Source: Nectonema munidae
Taxonomy: Eukaryota; Nematomorpha; Nectonematoida; Nectonematidae
DNA length: 64,000 bases
Direction: 5' to 3'
Assembly (NCBI GenBank): GCA_030549495.1
Contig: JAUIRK010000570.1
Location: 792,501-856,500 of the forward strand
Shown here piece after piece: positions 54,701-64,000 of the stretch; the stretch's first letter is position 1, and the number at the start of each line of letters is the position of its first letter. The notes below the pieces were generated by a model. It was not told the origin of the DNA. It saw only the letters and a list, made by a program, of their open reading frames with translations, and searched no databases. The position numbers and the translations under genes were made by a program.

Positions 54701-54858
54701 TAAAGGTAAAGGTACCTGGGGTGTTGGGTGTTTTCATCGAGAAGGCACAATTGCGCCGCTTGTATGGAACTATGAGAAAAGCAAGCTTGATGCGGAATCG
54801 AACCCAAGACCTTTAGTTATCGAATCCAGCATCTAACCAACCCTACTCCGTCCCCTTA
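54701..54858 (-). repeat. tRNA-derived SINE, family 1 (copy D)
   Basis: The best-preserved copy. On the minus strand: gtagggttggttagatgctg (A-box region), GGTCTTGGGTTCGATTCCGC (B box), catagttccatacaagcggc, caattgtgccttctcgatga, and a tail of ACCTTTACCTTTA repeats. Confidence 0.82.
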
Positions 54859-55560
54859 CTTACTTTATACAATTAAGTTTTAATTGTATTCGAATGCATC
54901 AGATTAAAAAAAATAAGAAAATTATTTGCAATAAAGTGAAAAAGTTAATGTAAAGTATTAATGTAAGGGGATAGCTTATTGGCTTGAAGTTATGAATGTC
55001 TTTTGGGAGAGCGTAAAAATTGGAGGAACATTAGCTTTAGGAAAAATGTCTTCAGAAAATTTTTTTCACATCTCAAAGAATAGAACAAAAAGTGTATAGA
55101 AGAAAGTGGTCTAAATTTACCCATACGAAAAAGACGAAGCAGAGAATGTGAAAAATTGGTTAGTGTGCTAATTCTGTACTCCTATACTAGTGTAGGGAGT
55201 AAACAATGATTCTTGATATAAATGATAAAATATAGACAGTGAAACCTAGGTTTGGAAATTAATTCTTTCCCTGAATCCATGGTGCTCAATGCAGCGTGCC
55301 TGTGACTTCCTATATCTGTCGCTCTGTTTATATTCCTTCATTCACATTCATCATTTTATCATGTTCAATATTTCTTATTTACATTTCTCAAACACTTTCT
55401 AACTAAACAGACTGAGCCACTCTTAGAGTGATAAAATTTGGTATTACACAGTTTCCCCACTTTACGAATGTTTTTTATTATATCTTAACAAAATTACAAG
55501 ATTTGATCATCCACCTCAATGATATCGATTCAATTCAATATTTTCATTTCATTTATCTCT
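54859..55560. other. Spacer without supported gene
   Basis: A Tigger-style string, cagtgaaacctaggtttgga, lies at about 55240; its partner end was not found. Confidence 0.4.
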
Positions 55561-55640
55561 AGAGCATTGGTTCTTAACCTGGAGTCCATGGACCTATGAA
55601 GGGTCTATGGATGCGTCTCATGGAGTCCTTGAACAGTTTT
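55561..55640 (+). repeat. hAT-type (Charlie-like) terminal fragment
   Basis: TTGGTTCTTAACCTGGAGTC then catggacctatgaagggtct resembles, from memory, the end of hAT MITEs that start CAGTGGTTCTTAACCTGGGG. No partner end seen. Confidence 0.45.
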
Positions 55641-56084
55641 CATTTTTATAAAAAACAAAATGGTTGAAAATAGTCATCCAATTTGCACGTGTAAAAATAA
55701 CTAGAAAAAAGGAGCTAACTTTTAAAATCTTCCTGATTAAGCTTTCAGCGCGTAGTATCGGGCTAAGAAATGCGTGTGGCAGAGGTGTTGCCCTATTTTA
55801 TTTAGATCCTGATGAAGACAGCATCTTAGAAATATTCATCAAATTTCATATTTTTGATTAAGTCGAGATCTACCCTACTCTTTGCCATACTATCAAGAAA
55901 AGCGATAATGATGACATATTTCCACATTTTCGGAATCCCTTGAATATTTGGTTAAAAATTATTGACTTTCGACCTCTACTATTGTTAACAGTATGTGTGA
56001 GAACATTTCTACCAGATTTTCTTCTTAAAACCGGTTCAACTGTGCTTTATTTTTGTCGAGACATATCTTGTATAATGTATGTAA

Positions 56085-56752
<668 letters not shown>

Positions 56753-56825
56753 TGGCATTTAAAACGTAATCGAAATCAGCATCGATGGAATGTGAGATCG
56801 TTTCATCATCGCTAAAATGTGTCAT
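56753..56825 (-). CDS. Probable first coding exon of an unrecognised gene
   Basis: On the minus strand an ATG in the context gatacaATG opens a frame starting MTHFSDDETISHSIDADFD, 24 codons plus one base, ending at a consensus donor gtaagt (56752-56747). The peptide is acidic and Ser/Asp-rich, as in flexible N-termini. Base composition is much less AT-rich than the surroundings. Later exons would lie to the left, on the strand opposite PCYT2; none could be identified. No homologue recognised. Confidence 0.5.
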
Positions 56826-56879
56826 TGTATCGCCACTTCTCGGCCAAAATAAAATGTGGAACTACACTGTAAAAACAGC

Positions 56880-57052
56880 GTAGAATCTAAACACAATTCT
56901 AAACACAAAAAATGTCACAGTTTTTTTTACGCGTAAACTCTAAACGTGTTCACACTGTGAAAGAAGCATTTAGAAACTAAGCACAATTATAAACACATAA
57001 AAAGATAGTTTTTCACGCGTAATCTCTAAACATGTTTAGATTGGAATTTAAA
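56880..57052. repeat. Two-copy tandem repeat (~85-90 bp)
   Basis: tagaatctaaacacaattct...acgcgtaaactctaaacgtg is repeated as tagaaactaagcacaattat...acgcgtaatctctaaacatg. Two diverged copies in tandem, with no coding content. Confidence 0.6.
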
Positions 57053-57424
57053 AGTTTTCATTCAATAATCAGTATATTGAAAGCATTAGAACTAACTACC
57101 AAAACATTTGGTCTGTTTTAACAATCTTCATGAAATTGCAATGAGACTCACTTGAAGTTCAAATATAAATAAAATTTGAAAAAAATTTATTGAAAAAAAC
57201 TAATTATTGCCAAAATCAAATTCGTTTAAAACAAGAAAAGTTTACATGAATCATGTAACATAGATATCTGCAGCTTCATTGTATTTTTTTTTCTAATTTT
57301 ATTAGACTTGTGCTTTTGTAGTAGGGTGCTTTGTCTTTTAGTAGAATTTCTTGTAGGAATCCAAGAAACTGAAAATTGTTTGGGTAGTTTAAATCAAACA
57401 CGTAATAAAACATGATTAATGTAA

Positions 57425-57562
57425 TCATTGTTTTTTAAAGTCTTTATTCAATGCGAAAGTTAAACCGTCAGCAACAATTTTCGTTGATTTTACTTCATTG
57501 TTACAAGTAATAAGTAGTAATTTTGGAAGACATCCTACACTGATTAGACTACATTCATTATT
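57425..57562 (-). CDS. Last exon of an unrecognised gene
   Basis: After the acceptor tctttgttttag the exon reads in phase 0 NNECSLISVGCLPKLLLITC then NNEVKSTKIVADGLTFALNK and DFKKQ before TGA at 57425-57427. It joins in phase the exon at 57613-57773 across a 50-nt intron. The alternating hydrophobic pattern suggests helical repeats of armadillo or HEAT type, but no family is assigned. Confidence 0.62.
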   Translation of the reverse strand, partial: NNECSLISVGCLPKLLLITCNNEVKSTKIVADGLTFALNKDFKKQ

Positions 57563-57612
57563 CTAAAACAAAGAAAGATTTAAAATTAGAAAAATCTGAT
57601 AAAGAAAATTAC

Positions 57613-57773
57613 CTCATTTTCATTTATTAGTTCATGGATAAAGCCTTTTTGATTCTTCATTTTGGTCACATCAATTAAGTACTTCAAAACAAAAATAATA
57701 TTTTTTTCCTTGGAAGAGTATATTACATTGAATTCTTTTGAATAAATTTTTTCTAGTTTCTCAATACAAAAGC
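57613..57773 (-). CDS. Penultimate exon of the same gene, cut by the satellite
   Basis: Reads FCIEKLEKIYSKEFNVIYSS then KEKNIIFVLKYLIDVTKMKN and QKGFIHELINENE, ending at donor gtaatt. Upstream (to the right) the frame runs into the 77-bp satellite: three to eight codons (HEIIPYS) remain open across the boundary, then TAA. Either the array has destroyed the gene's 5' part, or the exon starts at the boundary using ...gtatag as acceptor, which has no pyrimidine tract. Conserved-looking codons and an exact 50-nt intron argue for a real gene end. Confidence 0.6.
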
Positions 57774-60700
57774 TATACGGAATTATTTCATGTTTTTAGT
57801 CGCCTCTTACGACATGCAGGTCATGCAATAGTCCTATTCTGTTCCGAGACTATACGGAATTATTTCATGTTTTTAGTCGCCTCTTACGACATGCAGGTCA
57901 TGCAATAGTCCTATTCTGTTCCGAGACTATACGGAATTATTTCATGTTTTTAGTCGCCTCTTACGACATGCAGGTCATGCAATAGTCCTATTCTGTTCCG
58001 AGACTATACGGAATTATTTCATGTTTTTAGTCGCCTCTTACGACATGCAGGTCATGCAATAGTCCTATTCTGTTCCGAGACTATACGGAATTATTTCATG
58101 TTTTTAGTCGCCTCTTACGACATGCAGGTCATGCAATAGTCCTATTCTGTTCCGAGACTATACGGAATTATTTCATGTTTTTAGTCGCCTCTTACGACAT
58201 GCAGGTCATGCAATAGTCCTATTCTGTTCCGAGACTATACGGAATTATTTCATGTTTTTAGTCGCCTCTTACGACATGCAGGTCATGCAATAGTCCTATT
58301 CTGTTCCGAGACTATACGGAATTATTTCATGTTTTTAGTCGCCTCTTACGACATGCAGGTCATGCAATAGTCCTATTCTGTTCCGAGACTATACGGAATT
58401 ATTTCATGTTTTTAGTCGCCTCTTACGACATGCAGGTCATGCAATAGTCCTATTCTGTTCCGAGACTATACGGAATTATTTCATGTTTTTAGTCGCCTCT
58501 TACGACATGCAGGTCATGCAATAGTCCTATTCTGTTCCGAGACTATACGGAATTATTTCATGTTTTTAGTCGCCTCTTACGACATGCAGGTCATGCAATA
58601 GTCCTATTCTGTTCCGAGACTATACGGAATTATTTCATGTTTTTAGTCGCCTCTTACGACATGCAGGTCATGCAATAGTCCTATTCTGTTCCGAGACTAT
58701 ACGGAATTATTTCATGTTTTTAGTCGCCTCTTACGACATGCAGGTCATGCAATAGTCCTATTCTGTTCCGAGACTATACGGAATTATTTAATGTTTTTAG
58801 TCGCCTCTTACGACATGCAGGTCATGCAATAGTCCTATTCTGTTCCGAGACTATACGGAATTATTTCATGTTTTTAGTCGCCTCTTACGACATGCAGGTC
58901 ATGCAATAGTCCTATTCTGTTCCGAGACTATACGGAATTATTTCATGTTTTTAGTCGCCTCTTACGACATGCAGGTCATGCAATAGTCCTATTCTGTTCC
59001 GAGACTATACGGAATTATTTCATGTTTTTAGTCGCCTCTTACGACATGCAGGTCATGCAATAGTCCTATTCTGTTCCGAGACTATACGGAATTATTTCAT
59101 GTTTTTAGTCGCCTCTTACGACATGCAGGTCATGCAATAGTCCTATTCTGTTCCGAGACTATACGGAATTATTTCATGTTTTTAGTCGCCTCTTACGACA
59201 TGCAGGTCATGCAATAGTCCTATTCTGTTCCGAGACTATACGGAATTATTTAATGTTTTTAGTCGCCTCTTACGACATGCAGGTCATGCAATAGTCCTAT
59301 TCTGTTCCGAGACTATACGGAATTATTTCATGTTTTTAGTCGCCTCTTACGACATGCAGGTCATGCAATAGTCCTATTCTGTTCCGAGACTATACGGAAT
59401 TATTTCATGTTTTTAGTCGCCTCTTACGACATGCAGGTCATGCAATAGTCCTATTCTGTTCCGAGACTATACGGAATTATTTCATGTTTTTAGTCGCCTC
59501 TTACGACATGCAGGTCATGCAATAGTCCTATTCTGTTCCGAGACTATACGGAATTATTTCATGTTTTTAGTCGCCTCTTACGACATGCAGGTCATGCAAT
59601 AGTCCTATTCTGTTCCGAGACTATACGGAATTATTTCATGTTTTTAGTCGCCTCTTACGACATGCAGGTCATGCAATAGTCCTATTCTGTTCCGAGACTA
59701 TACGGAATTATTTCATGTTTTTAGTCGCCTCTTACGACATGCAGGTCATGCAATAGTCCTATTCTGTTCCGAGACTATACGGAATTATTTCATGTTTTTA
59801 GTCGCCTCTTACGACATGCAGGTCATGCAATAGTCCTATTCTGTTCCGAGACTATACGGAATTATTTCATGTTTTTAGTCGCCTCTTACGACATGCAGGT
59901 CATGCAATAGTCCTATTCTGTTCCGAGACTATACGGAATTATTTCATGTTTTTAGTCGCCTCTTACGACATGCAGGTCATGCAATAGTCCTATTCTGTTC
60001 CGAGACTATACGGAATTATTTCATGTTTTTAGTCGCCTCTTACGACATGCAGGTCATGCAATAGTCCTATTCTGTTCCGAGACTATACGGAATTATTTCA
60101 TGTTTTTAGTCGCCTCTTACGACATGCAGGTCATGCAATAGTCCTATTCTGTTCCGAGACTATACGGAATTATTTCATGTTTTTAGTCGCCTCTTACGAC
60201 ATGCAGGTCATGCAATAGTCCTATTCTGTTCCGAGACTATACGGAATTATTTCATGTTTTTAGTCGCCTCTTACGACATGCAGGTCATGCAATAGTCCTA
60301 TTCTGTTCCGAGACTATACGGAATTATTTCATGTTTTTAGTCGCCTCTTACGACATGCAGGTCATGCAATAGTCCTATTCTGTTCCGAGACTATACGGAA
60401 TTATTTCATGTTTTTAGTCGCCTCTTACGACATGCAGGTCATGCAATAGTCCTATTCTGTTCCGAGACTATACGGAATTATTTCATGTTTTTAGTCGCCT
60501 CTTACGACATGCAGGTCATGCAATAGTCCTATTCTGTTCCGAGACTATACGGAATTATTTCATGTTTTTAGTCGCCTCTTACGACATGCAGGTCATGCAA
60601 TAGTCCTATTCTGTTCCGAGACTATACGGAATTATTTCATGTTTTTAGTCGCCTCTTACGACATGCAGGTCATGCAATAGTCCTATTCTGTTCCGAGACT

Positions 60701-63700
60701 ATACGGAATTATTTCATGTTTTTAGTCGCCTCTTACGACATGCAGGTCATGCAATAGTCCTATTCTGTTCCGAGACTATACGGAATTATTTCATGTTTTT
60801 AGTCGCCTCTTACGACATGCAGGTCATGCAATAGTCCTATTCTGTTCCGAGACTATACGGAATTATTTCATGTTTTTAGTCGCCTCTTACGACATGCAGG
60901 TCATGCAATAGTCCTATTCTGTTCCGAGACTATACGGAATTATTTCATGTTTTTAGTCGCCTCTTACGACATGCAGGTCATGCAATAGTCCTATTCTGTT
61001 CCGAGACTATACGGAATTATTTCATGTTTTTAGTCGCCTCTTACGACATGCAGGTCATGCAATAGTCCTATTCTGTTCCGAGACTATACGGAATTATTTC
61101 ATGTTTTTAGTCGCCTCTTACGACATGCAGGTCATGCAATAGTCCTATTCTGTTCCGAGACTATACGGAATTATTTCATGTTTTTAGTCGCCTCTTACGA
61201 CATGCAGGTCATGCAATAGTCCTATTCTGTTCCGAGACTATACGGAATTATTTAATGTTTTTAGTCGCCTCTTACGACATGCAGGTCATGCAATAGTCCT
61301 ATTCTGTTCCGAGACTATACGGAATTATTTCATGTTTTTAGTCGCCTCTTACGACATGCAGGTCATGCAATAGTCCTATTCTGTTCCGAGACTATACGGA
61401 ATTATTTCATGTTTTTAGTCGCCTCTTACGACATGCAGGTCATGCAATAGTCCTATTCTGTTCCGAGACTATACGGAATTATTTCATGTTTTTAGTCGCC
61501 TCTTACGACATGCAGGTCATGCAATAGTCCTATTCTGTTCCGAGACTATACGGAATTATTTCATGTTTTTAGTCGCCTCTTACGACATGCAGGTCATGCA
61601 ATAGTCCTATTCTGTTCCGAGACTATACGGAATTATTTCATGTTTTTAGTCGCCTCTTACGACATGCAGGTCATGCAATAGTCCTATTCTGTTCCGAGAC
61701 TATACGGAATTATTTCATATGTTTTTAGTCGCCTCTTACGACATGCAGGTCATGCAATAGTCCTATTCTGTTCCGAGACTATACGGAATTATTTCATGTT
61801 TTTAGTCGCCTCTTACGACATGCAGGTCATGCAATAGTCCTATTCTGTTCCGAGACTATACGGAATTATTTCATCGTTTTTAGTCGCCTCTTACGACATG
61901 CAGGTCATGCAATAGTCCTATTCTGTTCCGAGACTATACGGAATTATTTAATGTTTTTAGTCGCCTCTTACGACATGCAGGTCATGCAATAGTCCTATTC
62001 TGTTCCGAGACTATACGGAATTATTTCATGTTTTTAGTCGCCTCTTACGACATGCAGGTCATGCAATAGTCCTATTCTGTTCCGAGACTATACGGAATTA
62101 TTTCATGTTTTTAGTCGCCTCTTACGACATGCAGGTCATGCAATAGTCCTATTCTGTTCCGAGACTATACGGAATTATTTAATGTTTTTAGTCGCCTCTT
62201 ACGACATGCAGGTCATGCAATAGTCCTATTCTGTTCCGAGACTATACGGAATTATTTCATGTTTTTAGTCGCCTCTTACGACATGCAGGTCATGCAATAG
62301 TCCTATTCTGTTCCGAGACTATACGGAATTATTTCATGTTTTTAGTCGCCTCTTACGACATGCAGGTCATGCAATAGTCCTATTCTGTTCCGAGACTATA
62401 CGGAATTATTTCATGTTTTTAGTCGCCTCTTACGACATGCAGGTCATGCAATAGTCCTATTCTGTTCCGAGACTATACGGAATTATTTCATGTTTTTAGT
62501 CGCCTCTTACGACATGCAGGTCATGCAATAGTCCTATTCTGTTCCGAGACTATACGGAATTATTTAATGTTTTTAGTCGCCTCTTACGACATGCAGGTCA
62601 TGCAATAGTCCTATTCTGTTCCGAGACTATACGGAATTATTTCATGTTTTTAGTCGCCTCTTACGACATGCAGGTCATGCAATAGTCCTATTCTGTTCCG
62701 AGACTATACGGAATTATTTCATGTTTTTAGTCGCCTCTTACGACATGCAGGTCATGCAATAGTCCTATTCTGTTCCGAGACTATACGGAATTATTTCATG
62801 TTTTTAGTCGCCTCTTACGACATGCAGGTCATGCAATAGTCCTATTCTGTTCCGAGACTATACGGAATTATTTCATGTTTTTAGTCGCCTCTTACGACAT
62901 GCAGGTCATGCAATAGTCCTATTCTGTTCCGAGACTATACGGAATTATTTCATGTTTTTAGTCGCCTCTTACGACATGCAGGTCATGCAATAGTCCTATT
63001 CTGTTCCGAGACTATACGGAATTATTTCATGTTTTTAGTCGCCTCTTACGACATGCAGGTCATGCAATAGTCCTATTCTGTTCCGAGACTATACGGAATT
63101 ATTTAATGTTTTTAGTCGCCTCTTACGACATGCAGGTCATGCAATAGTCCTATTCTGTTCCGAGACTATACGGAATTATTTCATGTTTTTAGTCGCCTCT
63201 TACGACATGCAGGTCATGCAATAGTCCTATTCTGTTCCGAGACTATACGGAATTATTTCATGTTTTTAGTCGCCTCTTACGACATGCAGGTCATGCAATA
63301 GTCCTATTCTGTTCCGAGACTATACGGAATTATTTCATGTTTTTAGTCGCCTCTTACGACATGCAGGTCATGCAATAGTCCTATTCTGTTCCGAGACTAT
63401 ACGGAATTATTTCATGTTTTTAGTCGCCTCTTACGACATGCAGGTCATGCAATAGTCCTATTCTGTTCCGAGACTATACGGAATTATTTCATGTTTTTAG
63501 TCGCCTCTTACGACATGCAGGTCATGCAATAGTCCTATTCTGTTCCGAGACTATACGGAATTATTTCATGTTTTTAGTCGCCTCTTACGACATGCAGGTC
63601 ATGCAATAGTCCTATTCTGTTCCGAGACTATACGGAATTATTTCATGTTTTTAGTCGCCTCTTACGACATGCAGGTCATGCAATAGTCCTATTCTGTTCC

Positions 63701-64000
63701 GAGACTATACGGAATTATTTCATGTTTTTAGTCGCCTCTTACGACATGCAGGTCATGCAATAGTCCTATTCTGTTCCGAGACTATACGGAATTATTTCAT
63801 GTTTTTAGTCGCCTCTTACGACATGCAGGTCATGCAATAGTCCTATTCTGTTCCGAGACTATACGGAATTATTTCATGTTTTTAGTCGCCTCTTACGACA
63901 TGCAGGTCATGCAATAGTCCTATTCTGTTCCGAGACTATACGGAATTATTTCATGTTTTTAGTCGCCTCTTACGACATGCAGGTCATGCAATAGTCCTAT
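57773..64000. repeat. 77-bp satellite array, about 81 units, continuing past the window
   Basis: The unit begins tatacggaattatttcatg and includes tttagtcgcctcttacgaca, tgcaggtcatgcaatagtcc and tattctgttccgagac. Units start at 57774 and repeat every 77 bp. Almost all are identical. The recurrent difference is C to A at unit position 16, at 58790, 59252, 61254, 61950, 62181, 62566 and 63105. Two units carry insertions (2 bp near 61711, 1 bp near 61875). 77 is not a multiple of three and stops occur in the frames, so it is not coding. There are no variable spacers, which excludes a CRISPR-like reading. Confidence 0.99.

Noticed and set aside
55664-55861. 65-codon frame with LRNACGRGVALFYLDPDED
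   Set aside because: It follows a hAT-type end and has no recognised domain, splice sites or start context; left as unexplained transposon-flank sequence.
57773-64000. CRISPR-like or coding tandem repeat
   Set aside because: There are no unique spacers between repeats, the organism is eukaryotic, and 77 bp units with stops cannot encode a repeat protein.

Overview
The window is AT-rich eukaryotic (metazoan) DNA, most likely from an arthropod. It has spliced genes with canonical GT-AG introns, animal housekeeping genes (ARPC3, and one exon of ethanolamine-phosphate cytidylyltransferase), and a dense load of animal-type transposons: RTE-like and I-like LINEs, Tigger/pogo, hAT, piggyBac and MULE-like DNA transposons, and tRNA-derived SINEs. 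The species cannot be fixed from sequence alone. No prokaryotic gene organisation, rRNA gene, CRISPR array, or clear LTR or viral element is visible.

Host genes. (1) At 633-11421 (+) lies a probable gene made largely of microexons. Nine 12-nt exons share the core GGN TTA CAA between good splice sites, followed by a 9-nt and an 18-nt exon, all in phase 1. Read in phase they give a Ser-Gly-Leu-Gln repeat with mostly synonymous variation. The phase matches an 83-nt exon at 11054 and a terminal exon at 11341 that ends in a stop overlapping AATAAA. (2) Inside the last long intron, on the other strand, an 891-bp exon (9885-10775) encodes a seven-helix membrane protein. (3) ARPC3 (24345-24881, -) is intact. 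(4) Near the right edge are one PCYT2 exon (56101-56186, +), a probable first exon on the opposite strand (56753-56825, -) and the last two exons of an unrecognised gene (57425-57773, -), whose upstream part is cut off by a satellite.

Mobile DNA. RTE-like LINE copies lie at 13.7-14.7, 16.7-18.7, 21.7-24.0 and 25.3-28.1 kb. The last sits inside a hAT-like CAG...CTG element with a perfect 8-bp target duplication. A 3.4-kb Tigger element lies at 29.2-32.6 kb, piggyBac remnants at 20.6-21.4 and 34.2 kb, and MULE-like remnants at 35.1-36.3 and 52.9-53.7 kb. A KIAA1586-like hAT lies at 38.7-40.7 kb. An I-like LINE (41.0-47.7 kb) is split by a second hAT and carries a SINE. Two SINE families are present.

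Tandem repeats. Two arrays of a ~150-bp AT-rich repeat lie in opposite orientation at 12.4-13.3 and 15.4-16.4 kb, with decayed units near 49.5 kb. From 57773 to the window end there is a nearly uniform 77-bp satellite, about 81 units, continuing beyond the window. Most other DNA is AT-rich intron or intergenic sequence where no gene could be supported.
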